DNA of 29,570 nucleotides from Veillonella sp. (GTDB taxonomy: Bacteria > Bacillota_C > Negativicutes > Veillonellales > Veillonellaceae), in NCBI GenBank assembly GCA_018367495.1, contig JAGZGB010000017.1, forward strand, positions 1-29,570, read 5' to 3'. The notes below the pieces were generated by a model. It worked only from the letters and a program-made list of their open reading frames with translations. It had not been told where the DNA came from and made no database searches. This document shows, piece after piece, positions 17,475 to 25,305 of the stretch; the first letter of the stretch is position 1; every line of letters begins with the position of its first letter. The translations under genes were made by a program, and so were the position numbers.

Positions 17475-18925
17475 TGGATACTAAAATAGTAGCTGCTGCT
17501 AAATGGTCTGTCATAACAGAAGTTTTAGCAAAGCTTATTACACCACTAACAAATATAATATTGGCTCATATGCTGGCGCCAACTGCGTTTGGTATATTGG
17601 CAACGATTATGATGGTTATATCATTTGCAGAAATGCTTGCTGATGCAGGATTTCAGAAGTTCCTTGTACAACATGAGTTTGAAAGTGATAAAGAAAAGCA
17701 AGAGGCTACAGATGTGGCTTTTATTGCGAATTTAGTTCTTTCGATACTCTTGTGGGGAGGCATTATAATCGGTCGAGATGAATTGGCTGTACTAGTTGGC
17801 AACAATGGTTTAGGTATTCCGTTGGCTATAATGGGGGCCATGATTCCGCTCTCTGCTTTTAGTAGTGTACAAATGGCCTTGTATCGACGAGACTTTAACT
17901 TTAAGTTTCTTCTTAACATTCGGCTCATTACAATTCTGACGCCTATATTAATATCCATACCTATGGCGCTTATGGGATATGACTACTGGTCTTTGATCGT
18001 TGGTATGTTAGGGGCTCAGTTGTTTACGGCTTTAGCCTTATTAAAGAGTAGGAAAAATCAAATCCATCTATTCTTTAGTTCTCGAGTCTTTATGAACATG
18101 TTTAGCTATAGTGCATGGTCACTGGCAGAAGCATTTTCTATTTGGCTTACTGCTTGGGTAGATACCTTTATTATTAGCCGATTTCTCGATGCTTACTATT
18201 TAGGGATATATAAAATGCCTATGGCTATTGTTACAACTGTCATGGCTATGGCGACGTCCTCATTAGCTCCGGTGTTGTTTGCCGCGCTAAGTCGAGTACA
18301 ACATGATCAACAGGAGTTTTCAAAGACGTTCTTTACCTTCCAACGCTATATGGCTTTATTCTTAGTTCCTATAGGGGTGGGGTTGTTTGTATTCCAAGAT
18401 TTTGTGGTGCATTTATTACTTGGTCCACAATGGACTTTAGCTGGTATCGTTTTAGGATCTTGGGCACTGAGCTCTGCTATTATGACAGTAACGGCAAACT
18501 TAATTTCTGAAATCTTTCGTGCAAAAGGGGAGCCTAACTTATCATTTTGGACTCAAATATTGCACTTAGTTGTATTAATACCGGTTATTTATATTTGTAT
18601 TCAATATGATTTTAGTACCTTTGTTTATGCTCGCTCGATAGTACGTATGGAAATGTTAATGGTTGCTATGATTTTCTTAGCATTATTTATACATATGAGT
18701 GCCTTACGGGTAATTACTAATATCGGTGTATATTTAGTTACTGCATCTATTGTAGGAGCTCTTGCATATAGCACTTTACATTTGTACGATTCCGTATGGT
18801 GGACTGTAGCATGTATGCTCTTATGTGTAGTATTATATATAGCTATTTTATGTATTATCCCATCTGAGCGTGCTATGATTACTTCTGGATTTAAAAGAAT
18901 CTTGAGTAAGGTGCAGCGCTCATAA
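17474..18925 (+). CDS. Wzx-type polysaccharide flippase (MOP superfamily)
   Basis: Predicted inner-membrane flippase that moves lipid-linked repeat units to the periplasmic face. The 483-residue protein has about twelve to fourteen hydrophobic segments. It begins with the family pattern AAKWSVITEVLAKLITPLTN, then LAHMLAPTAFGILATIMMV and FAEMLADAGFQKFLVQ, typical of the WzxC/TuaB branch of the MOP superfamily. The start overlaps the CapA-like stop by one base (TAATG). Together with the Wzy and Wzz candidates it marks a Wzy-dependent pathway. Confidence 0.92.
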   Translation: MDTKIVAAAKWSVITEVLAKLITPLTNIILAHMLAPTAFGILATIMMVISFAEMLADAGFQKFLVQHEFESDKEKQEATDVAFIANLVLSILLWGGIIIGRDELAVLVGNNGLGIPLAIMGAMIPLSAFSSVQMALYRRDFNFKFLLNIRLITILTPILISIPMALMGYDYWSLIVGMLGAQLFTALALLKSRKNQIHLFFSSRVFMNMFSYSAWSLAEAFSIWLTAWVDTFIISRFLDAYYLGIYKMPMAIVTTVMAMATSSLAPVLFAALSRVQHDQQEFSKTFFTFQRYMALFLVPIGVGLFVFQDFVVHLLLGPQWTLAGIVLGSWALSSAIMTVTANLISEIFRAKGEPNLSFWTQILHLVVLIPVIYICIQYDFSTFVYARSIVRMEMLMVAMIFLALFIHMSALRVITNIGVYLVTASIVGALAYSTLHLYDSVWWTVACMLLCVVLYIAILCIIPSERAMITSGFKRILSKVQRS

Positions 18926-18951
18926 TTAACAGAACTATGAAAGGAGTACAT

Positions 18952-20049
18952 ATGCTTTCAAAAAATGTAGACTTAAACAATACGGTGATCCTTGTAACGG
19001 GAGCCGCTGGATTTATAGGGGCTAATCTTGTTATGTCCTTATTATCTGAAGCAGAAGAGACTCAAATTATTGGCATAGATTCTGTTAATGATTACTATGA
19101 CGTGGCCTTAAAGGATTATCGATTACAACAAATTGATGAAATAAGTAAAGATAATAAGAATACATGGATTTTTAAAAAAGGTAATATTGCAGATAAGGAT
19201 TTTATTGAAGAGATCTTTTCTACTTATAAACCTCGTATTGTTGTCAACTTGGCAGCACAGGCTGGGGTACGTTACTCTATTACTAACCCAGATGCGTATA
19301 TCGAGTCTAATATTATTGGTTTTTACAATATATTAGAGGCATGTCGTCATTCTTATGATAATGGTGAAAGTGGAGTGGAACATTTAGTCTATGCTTCATC
19401 ATCTTCTGTATATGGTGCGAATAAACAAATTCCATACTCTACAGAGCATAAAGTAGATAATCCCGTATCTCTTTATGCAGCTACAAAAAAATCAAATGAA
19501 TTATTGGCTTATTCTTATGCCAAGTTATATAACATTCCTAGTACAGGACTTCGCTTCTTTACAGTATATGGTCCGGCAGGCCGACCAGATATGGCGTACT
19601 TTGGTTTTACTAATACGTTGCGAAGCGGCGGTACTATAAAAATCTTTAATTATGGTAATTGTAAACGTGATTTTACCTATATTGATGATATTGTGGAGGG
19701 CGTATCTAAGGTGATGTGTGCCGCTCCAGAACGTCGTAATGGCGCTGATGGGTTACCTGTTCCTCCCTATGCTATCTATAATATAGGTAATAGTCATCCT
19801 GAAAATTTACTTGATTTTGTGCGTATTCTGTCAGAGGAATTAGTTGCTGCTGGTGTATTACCAGAAGATTATAATTTTGAAGACCATAAAGAGTTAGTGG
19901 CTATGCAACCCGGTGATGTACCTGTAACTTATGCAGATACAAGTGCTTTAGAAAAAGACTTTGGATTCAAGCCTAATACATCTTTACGTGAAGGATTACG
20001 AAAATTTGCTATATGGTATAAAAAGTTTTATATGATGGAGGGCAAATAA
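18952..20049 (+). CDS. UDP-glucuronate 4-epimerase-like SDR protein
   Basis: Probably interconverts UDP-glucuronate and UDP-galacturonate. The start at 18952 is preferred over an in-frame ATG at 18937 because AAGGAG (18941-18946) is properly spaced, giving 365 residues. Motifs: TGAAGFIG (16-23), GVRYSITNPDAYIESN (105-120), serine segment YASSSSVYG (147-155), catalytic Y175 and K179 in SLYAATKKSNE. The GRPDMAYFGFTNTL plus RDFTYIDDIVEG segments are characteristic of the CapI/LspL glucuronate epimerases. The next gene, UDP-glucose dehydrogenase, follows without a gap and makes the substrate. Confidence 0.9.
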   Translation: MLSKNVDLNNTVILVTGAAGFIGANLVMSLLSEAEETQIIGIDSVNDYYDVALKDYRLQQIDEISKDNKNTWIFKKGNIADKDFIEEIFSTYKPRIVVNLAAQAGVRYSITNPDAYIESNIIGFYNILEACRHSYDNGESGVEHLVYASSSSVYGANKQIPYSTEHKVDNPVSLYAATKKSNELLAYSYAKLYNIPSTGLRFFTVYGPAGRPDMAYFGFTNTLRSGGTIKIFNYGNCKRDFTYIDDIVEGVSKVMCAAPERRNGADGLPVPPYAIYNIGNSHPENLLDFVRILSEELVAAGVLPEDYNFEDHKELVAMQPGDVPVTYADTSALEKDFGFKPNTSLREGLRKFAIWYKKFYMMEGK

Positions 20050-21216
20050 ATGAAGATAGCAATTGCTGGTACAGGTTATGTAGGCCTTTCAAATGGTGTT
20101 TTATTAGCACAACATAATGAAGTGGTGGCTCTCGATATTATTCCTGAAAAGGTAGAAATGTTAAATCGCAAAGAGTCACCTATTGTAGATGCGGAATTGC
20201 AAGAATATTTAGCTACTAAAAAATTAAATTTTAAAGCTACATTAGATCCTGCTGAGGCTTTTAAAGGTGCTGATTATGTTATTATTTCAACTCCTACTAA
20301 TTACGATCCACAAAAAAATTTCTTTGATACATCTTCTGTAGAGCAAGTTATTAAAACAGTACTAGATATTAATCCTGATGCTATTATGATTATAAAATCA
20401 ACTGTGCCTGTTGGATATACCGTTCAAATGCGTAAAGAGTTTAATACGGAGAATTTAATCTTTTCCCCCGAGTTCTTACGTGAAGGTAAAGCTTTATATG
20501 ATAACTTACATCCTTCCCGTATTGTGGTAGGAGAAAATTCTGAACGGGCCCGTCGTTTTGGTCAACTATTAGCTGATGGTGCCGTTAAAGAAAATATACC
20601 TCAATTATATACGGACTCAACGGAAGCAGAAGCTATTAAGTTATTTGCTAATACGTATTTAGCACTTCGTGTGGCGTATTTTAATGAGCTTGATTCCTAT
20701 GCCGAGGTACGGGGCCTTAGTACAAGCCAAATCATTAATGGTGTTTGTTTAGACCCTCGGATTGGTGATTTCTACAATAATCCATCCTTTGGTTATGGTG
20801 GATATTGCTTACCAAAAGATACTAAACAATTATTAGCTAATTATAATGATGTTCCACAAAACTTGATTTCGGCCATTGTAGATGCAAACCGTACTCGTAA
20901 AGATCATGTAGCTGATGTTATTATTAGTAAAAATCCTAAAATTGTTGGTATTTATCGCTTGACGATGAAAATGAACTCTGATAACTTTAGAGCATCTGCA
21001 ATACAAGGTGTGATGAAGCGTATTAAGGCAAAAGGCATAGCAGTAGTTGTGTATGAACCGACTCTTGATGCAGAAGACTTTTTTAACTCACCTGTAATTC
21101 GCAACTTTGAAGACTTTAAACGTGTTAGTGATGTCATTGTTGCTAATCGTTGGGATAATAGTCTAGAAGATGTGAAGGATAAAGTTTACACAAGAGATAT
21201 TTTTGACCGCGATTGA
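20050..21216 (+). CDS. ugd: UDP-glucose 6-dehydrogenase
   Basis: Oxidises UDP-glucose to UDP-glucuronate with two NAD+ in the cytoplasm. The 388-residue protein begins with the NAD-binding [10 protein letters not shown] (7-16). It has [10 protein letters not shown] (115-124), the substrate segment [19 protein letters not shown] (139-157), [23 protein letters not shown] in the helix that forms the dimer core, and the catalytic cysteine C253 in [14 protein letters not shown]. The length fits the shorter bacterial Ugd class. It directly abuts the epimerase gene, so the two are translated together and feed UDP-GlcA and UDP-GalA into the polysaccharide. Confidence 0.96.
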   Translation: MKIAIAGTGYVGLSNGVLLAQHNEVVALDIIPEKVEMLNRKESPIVDAELQEYLATKKLNFKATLDPAEAFKGADYVIISTPTNYDPQKNFFDTSSVEQVIKTVLDINPDAIMIIKSTVPVGYTVQMRKEFNTENLIFSPEFLREGKALYDNLHPSRIVVGENSERARRFGQLLADGAVKENIPQLYTDSTEAEAIKLFANTYLALRVAYFNELDSYAEVRGLSTSQIINGVCLDPRIGDFYNNPSFGYGGYCLPKDTKQLLANYNDVPQNLISAIVDANRTRKDHVADVIISKNPKIVGIYRLTMKMNSDNFRASAIQGVMKRIKAKGIAVVVYEPTLDAEDFFNSPVIRNFEDFKRVSDVIVANRWDNSLEDVKDKVYTRDIFDRD

Positions 21217-21250
21217 GGTAGATATGTATTATGGCGTTTAGGAGAGGACT

Positions 21251-21697
21251 ATGAAACGTTGTATACTATATATTTTATTAGGCTTAATTGTGTTTTTTAT
21301 ATGGGATAATTCGATGCAAAATGGTGGATCTTCAGATGGATTTAGTATATTTTTTGCAGAGGCTTTTGTACCTATAGTAAATAAATTAGGCTTTCATGGA
21401 AATATATGGACCTTGAATAGGATTGTTCGAAAATTAGCCCATCTCACAGAGTTTACAATCCTTGGTAGTGTTTTATATACGATTCTACGTCGATATATTA
21501 CATATGGTACAGTAATAAAGACTATAGCTTTAGGAATACTGATAGCTAGTCTTGATGAATTTATACAATTGTTTTCACCAGGTCGTAGCTCTCAACTTTC
21601 TGATATTTTAATTGATACTATCGGTGTTATTCTTGGGCTTTTATTGGTAAAATTAGTTTATTATATTGGATACAAGAGAAGTACATTTAAAAATTAA
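21251..21697 (+). CDS. VanZ-family membrane protein
   Basis: A small 148-residue membrane protein with an N-terminal hydrophobic segment (about 4-18) and three more between residues 65 and 140. VanZ signatures: RKLAHLTEFTILG near 65-77, and DEFIQLFSPGRSSQLSDILIDTIG in the C-terminal half. VanZ proteins are linked to teicoplanin resistance and are often found beside cell-surface polysaccharide genes, but their biochemical role is not settled. AGGAGAGG (21240-21247) precedes the ATG. It is the last gene of the polysaccharide operon; a terminator starts 25 bases after the stop. Confidence 0.88.
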   Translation: MKRCILYILLGLIVFFIWDNSMQNGGSSDGFSIFFAEAFVPIVNKLGFHGNIWTLNRIVRKLAHLTEFTILGSVLYTILRRYITYGTVIKTIALGILIASLDEFIQLFSPGRSSQLSDILIDTIGVILGLLLVKLVYYIGYKRSTFKN

Positions 21698-21721
21698 TTT
21701 GTTAATAATATACCGATACGT

Positions 21722-21760
21722 AAAAATACCTCATAGTCATAGTGATTATGAGGTATTTTT
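21722..21760. terminator. Terminator of the polysaccharide cluster
   Basis: An 18-bp inverted repeat (21722-21739 with 21743-21760) with one G-T pair and a 3-base loop. It starts with AAAAA and ends with TTTTT, so it can work on both strands. It separates the 16-gene cluster from the following CpsB-like gene. Confidence 0.88.
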
Positions 21761-21837
21761 AATGAAATTAAGGTGAGAATATTAAAAAAATATTAAATAA
21801 ACATATTATAGTTTATCTATTTTTATATAAAAACCAC

Positions 21838-21866
21838 TATACAAGCCACTTTTCCCTTGATATAAT
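21838..21866 (+). promoter_or_regulatory. Predicted sigma-70 type promoter for the CpsB-like gene
   Basis: -35 TATACA (21838-21843, 4 of 6), 17-base spacer, and a perfect -10 TATAAT (21861-21866) extended by TG at -15/-14. Transcription would start near 21873, giving a leader of about 88 bases before the ATG at 21961. The leader is A-rich, with AAGGGA as ribosome site. Confidence 0.7.
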
Positions 21867-21960
21867 CATGAATAGAAAATGAAAAATAAATGAGAATAAC
21901 ATGAACTTTATAAAGAGGACGATTTCTGTAAGGGAGTATCGTAAGTAGAAGGGAAAGAAT

Positions 21961-22764
21961 ATGAATCGCGTTGTTGATTTACATGGTTGTATTTTGCCAG
22001 CTGTATTAGGGCCTCAAGGGCCACTAACAATGGCAGAAACAGTAAAAATGATAAAATCTTTGGTCGAACAAGGTATTACAGATATTTTTAGTACACCTGA
22101 TGTAACTGTATGTATGGATAAGAATACATGGGATGCAATGGGGACAACACTAAATGATGTGAAGCTTGCAGTAGGGGAACAACAAGTGGATGTCACTATT
22201 CATAGTGGGGCTCGAGTTATGCTTTGTGATGAAATGATCGAATATATTGCAGCTCATCGTAATCAATATTTATTGGGAAATAGCCATTTTATGTTAGTTT
22301 CAATCCCTGAAAATAGCAAAATCCATCATATTAATGCATGGTTAATAGATTTGCTCAATATGGGGATTATTCCTATTATTAGTGAAGTAGAAACACATCG
22401 TCAACTGTTTACAAAACCAGAGCAATTATTGGAATGGGTAGATAAAGGCATTTTAATTCAATGTAATATGGCATCATTTAATCATAGTCAGTCTAACTAT
22501 CATAGAGCTATTGAATTATATCGTAATGGACTAATTCACTTCTTAGGTACTGGGTATTGTAGTGAAAGTGATGTACAAGCTCATCAAGGATACGTAGAAG
22601 CTATTTCCAAATTAGATAGCACATACAAAAAAGATTTGTTGCCGAATATTCATCTTAATGAGCGCGATCTTTTAGCTGATCGTACATTCTATCCTGCAGT
22701 TCCTTCTGGTTGGATAGGTCAAAAGACCAACTTTTTGTCGCGTCTATTTGGCTTTACATTGTAA
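21961..22764 (+). CDS. CpsB/YwqE-like PHP-fold protein lacking metal ligands (predicted pseudophosphatase)
   Basis: A 267-residue protein that follows the CpsB/YwqE tyrosine phosphatase fold from end to end: VVDLHGCILPAV at 4-15, EQGITDIFSTPD at 36-47, GIIPIISEVETHR at 135-147, and NGLIHFLGTGYC at 189-200. The catalytic residues do not follow. The HxH metal motif is H8-G-C10; the His after the STP motif is D47; the metal Glu of the GAE motif is R85 (GAR); the Glu of the IEF motif is V113; the His of AHxERY is E142; and the SDxH motif is replaced by T-G-Y-C with G198 and C200. About 30 residues extend beyond the usual core, ending FLSRLFGFTL. The frame is intact. It has its own promoter and terminator. 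Homology is inferred from pattern; loss of metal-dependent catalysis follows from the missing ligands. Confidence 0.8.
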   Translation: MNRVVDLHGCILPAVLGPQGPLTMAETVKMIKSLVEQGITDIFSTPDVTVCMDKNTWDAMGTTLNDVKLAVGEQQVDVTIHSGARVMLCDEMIEYIAAHRNQYLLGNSHFMLVSIPENSKIHHINAWLIDLLNMGIIPIISEVETHRQLFTKPEQLLEWVDKGILIQCNMASFNHSQSNYHRAIELYRNGLIHFLGTGYCSESDVQAHQGYVEAISKLDSTYKKDLLPNIHLNERDLLADRTFYPAVPSGWIGQKTNFLSRLFGFTL

Positions 22765-22769
22765 TTGGT

Positions 22770-22820
22770 ATAGGTTCTTTTATTCATGCTGTATTGGTAT
22801 GTCTGAAAGAACCTATTTTT
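22770..22820 (+). terminator. Terminator of the CpsB-like gene
   Basis: An 11-bp inverted repeat ATAGGTTCTTT (22770-22780) with AAAGAACCTAT (22806-22816), followed by TTTT. The 25-base loop is long for an intrinsic terminator. It starts five bases after the stop. Confidence 0.72.
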
Positions 22821-22834
22821 GCTTTATATTGTAT
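22819..22834 (+). promoter_or_regulatory. Predicted NrdR box 1 (upstream)
   Basis: Matches the NrdR box consensus acaCwAtATaTwGtgt at 11 of 16 positions, including the core C at position 4 and the ATAT-T-G block. Its start is 32 bases, about three helical turns, before that of box 2, the expected tandem arrangement. It overlaps the end of the preceding terminator. Confidence 0.6.
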
Positions 22835-22840
22835 TTTTTC

Positions 22841-22869
22841 TTGAAAACAACCACCATATATAGTATACT
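22841..22869 (+). promoter_or_regulatory. nrdD promoter
   Basis: -35 TTGAAA (22841-22846), exactly 17 bases of spacer, -10 TATACT (22864-22869). The -35 lies between the two NrdR boxes and box 2 overlaps the -10, so bound NrdR would block RNA polymerase. Transcription should start near 22876, leaving a leader of about 134 bases. Confidence 0.8.
22851..22866 (+). promoter_or_regulatory. Predicted NrdR box 2 (overlaps -10)
   Basis: Matches the NrdR consensus acaCwAtATaTwGtgt at 13 of 16 positions (mismatches at 1, 5 and 15). It runs into the -10 element of the nrdD promoter. Known NrdR repressors sense dATP/ATP and bind such tandem boxes at ribonucleotide reductase operons; control of nrdDG here is inferred from the sites. 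Confidence 0.75.
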
Positions 22870-22932
22870 GAGTTAGCAGTAAAAAATAGAGGATTTAGTA
22901 ATAATTCTTTACATTTTTACATATAAATTTAT

Positions 22933-22959
22933 AAAAAGTATGGTTTACCATACTTTTTT
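22933..22959 (+). terminator. Terminator-like hairpin inside the nrdD leader
   Basis: An 11-bp perfect stem (22933-22943 with 22948-22958), TTTA loop, and a run of six T at 22954-22959. It lies about 57 bases after the predicted start of transcription and 50 bases before the nrdD ATG. No second promoter is visible between it and nrdD, so it may attenuate transcription. Confidence 0.65.
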
Positions 22960-23009
22960 CTATGTCTTAACATATGTTTTAGCGGTAACAAAATGGGGAG
23001 GTTGCCAAT

Positions 23010-25160
23010 ATGTTGCAGGTCATCAAACGGGATGGTACAAAGGTGCCTTTCGACAAACACAAAATTGCTTTAGCTATTGAAAAGGCTGAACATAGTAGTA
23101 CAGGGTTGTACGAAGAAGGGTTAGCAGAGCGTATTGCAAATGAAATTGAAGATTATGCTCATAAACTCCAAAAAGATATGACAATTTATGCTATTGAAGA
23201 TCAAGTGTATTATAAGTTGATTGAGTATCATAATCCTGCAACGGCACGTGCCTATGAAGGTTATAAAGCTGTTCAAGCTTTCAAACGTCGTCAAAACACG
23301 ACGGATGAAGATGTAATTGGTTTATTAGATCGTAGTAATGTTAGTGTTCTTGATGAGAATTCAAATAAAGATGCTGCAATCGTATCTACACAACGGGATT
23401 TGATTGCCGGTGAAGTATCTAAGGATATTGCTCGACGTAAGTTAATTCCTACGGATATTTTAGAGGCTCATGATAGTGGTGCTATCCATTTTCATGATAT
23501 GGATTACATTATTCAGCCCATGTTTAACTGTTGCTTAATTAATTTAGAGGATATGCTCAATAATGGCACAGTTATTAATGGTAAAAAGATTGATACACCT
23601 AAATCTTTTCAAGTTGCATGTACAGTAACAACTCAAATTATTGCACAAGTTGCGTCTGGTCAATATGGTGGCCAAAGTATTAATGGTATCGATCGTATCT
23701 TGGCACCGTTCGTACGTAAATCTTACGAAAAAATTCTTAACAATGTTATTGAAGAACAAGTTGAAATTTACGGGATGGAACCAAATATGGAAAAGGCCCG
23801 TGAAATTGCTTGGAAACGTACGCGTAAAGAAGTTAAGGATGGAATCCAAACAATCCAATATCAAATCAATACATTAATGACTACTAATGGTCAATCTCCA
23901 TTTGTTACATTGTTTATGTATTTTAAACCTGATTATGAATATGCTAAAGAAGCTGCTCTTATTACAGAAGAGATTTTAAGTCAACGTATTAAAGGCGTAA
24001 AAAATGAGGCTGACGTATATATTACGCCAGCATTTCCTAAATTGATTTATGTTCTTGATGAACATAATGTAACGCCTGATAGTCCATATTATTATTTAAC
24101 TGAACTAGCTGCACAATGTACTGCTAAACGCATGTATCCAGATTACATTTCCGCTAAGAAGATGAAAGAAAACTATGAAGGTAATGTATTTAGCCCGATG
24201 GGATGCCGTTCTTTCTTATCTCCTTGGAAGGATGAAAACGGGAACTATAAATTTGATGGCCGTTTTAATATGGGTGTTGTAAGTTTGAACTTGCCTCAAA
24301 TTGGTATCTTAGCTCGCGGTAGTGAAGAGAAGTATTTTGAAATTCTAGACAAACGTCTCGAATTAGCAGAAAAAGCATTATTATTAAGATATAATCTATT
24401 AAAAGATGTGGTTAGTGATGTTTCTCCAATCCATTGGCAACATGGTGCTATTGCACGCCTGAAAAAAGGTGAAAAAATCGGTCGATTCCTCACTGGTGGC
24501 TATGCAACAATCTCTCTTGGTTACATCGGTATCTATGAAGCGACTCGTCTGATTACTGGTGAATCTAATACAGGTGAAAAAGGCCGTGTATTTGCCATGA
24601 AAATCATGGATCGTTTAAACGAGGCTATTAATCTATGGCATGACAAACATAACCTTGGTTTTGGGTTATATGGTACACCTGCAGAAAGCTTAACAAATCG
24701 ATTCTCGTCTTTAGATCGTGCTCGTTTTGGTGTGATTGAAGATATTACTGATAAAGGATATTATACTAATAGTTATCACGTAAATGTTCGTGAAGAAATC
24801 AATGTATTTGATAAGTTTAATTTTGAATCTGAATTCCAAAAGAAATCGACAGGCGGTTGTATTTCCTATGCAGAAATTCCAAATATGACTAACAATATTC
24901 CGGCTGTTTTGACTATGATTCGATATATTTATGATCATATTTCTTATGCTGAGTTTAATACCAAGTCTGACTATTGTCACGAATGTGGTTTTGATGGTGA
25001 AATTAAGGTCAATGAACATAATGAATGGGAATGTCCACGATGCCATAACACAAATCGTGATAAATTAACAGTTATTCGTCGTACTTGTGGCTACTTAGGT
25101 GAAAACTTCTGGAATGAAGGTCGTACGAAGGAAATTAAAGATCGTGTAATGCATATCTAA
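23010..25160 (+). CDS. nrdD: Anaerobic (class III) ribonucleoside-triphosphate reductase
   Basis: Oxygen-sensitive glycyl-radical enzyme that makes deoxyribonucleotides for DNA synthesis. The 716-residue protein has an N-terminal ATP-cone (VIKRDGTKVPFDKHKI, about residues 4-92) for allosteric control. An active-site cysteine is in MFNCCLINLED (C174/C175). The zinc site has C656, C659, C675 and C678 in CHECG and CPRCHN. The glycyl-radical motif is RRTCGYLG, with radical glycine G694 near the C-terminus. The length is typical of the E. coli-like class. The ribosome site GGGGAGG lies upstream of the ATG. The activase gene nrdG follows. Regulation by NrdR is indicated by tandem boxes at the promoter. 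Confidence 0.97.
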   Translation: MLQVIKRDGTKVPFDKHKIALAIEKAEHSSTGLYEEGLAERIANEIEDYAHKLQKDMTIYAIEDQVYYKLIEYHNPATARAYEGYKAVQAFKRRQNTTDEDVIGLLDRSNVSVLDENSNKDAAIVSTQRDLIAGEVSKDIARRKLIPTDILEAHDSGAIHFHDMDYIIQPMFNCCLINLEDMLNNGTVINGKKIDTPKSFQVACTVTTQIIAQVASGQYGGQSINGIDRILAPFVRKSYEKILNNVIEEQVEIYGMEPNMEKAREIAWKRTRKEVKDGIQTIQYQINTLMTTNGQSPFVTLFMYFKPDYEYAKEAALITEEILSQRIKGVKNEADVYITPAFPKLIYVLDEHNVTPDSPYYYLTELAAQCTAKRMYPDYISAKKMKENYEGNVFSPMGCRSFLSPWKDENGNYKFDGRFNMGVVSLNLPQIGILARGSEEKYFEILDKRLELAEKALLLRYNLLKDVVSDVSPIHWQHGAIARLKKGEKIGRFLTGGYATISLGYIGIYEATRLITGESNTGEKGRVFAMKIMDRLNEAINLWHDKHNLGFGLYGTPAESLTNRFSSLDRARFGVIEDITDKGYYTNSYHVNVREEINVFDKFNFESEFQKKSTGGCISYAEIPNMTNNIPAVLTMIRYIYDHISYAEFNTKSDYCHECGFDGEIKVNEHNEWECPRCHNTNRDKLTVIRRTCGYLGENFWNEGRTKEIKDRVMHI

Positions 25161-25204
25161 TAATAAATAGTATTAGTATTTATTATTATAATTTTATATA
25201 TGAT

Positions 25205-25231
25205 AAAAGCTGTGCCTAAGGCACAGCTTTT
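25205..25231 (+). terminator. Hairpin between nrdD and nrdG (possible partial terminator or processing site)
   Basis: A perfect 12-bp stem AAAAGCTGTGCC (25205-25216) with GGCACAGCTTTT (25220-25231) and a TAA loop. The final TTTT is part of the stem and is followed by ACTG, so termination is probably incomplete. It lies inside the nrdD-nrdG unit. Confidence 0.65.
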
Positions 25232-25305
25232 ACTGTATCTACAAGAAATTGAAATATATCTATATAGTGCTATTCAAAGTTGATAAACAGTACATGGAGG
25301 TAATG

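Noticed and set aside
25249..25305. Longer start of nrdG
   Set aside because: No ribosome site precedes 25249, the added residues do not fit NrdG, and GGAGG points to the ATG at 25306.
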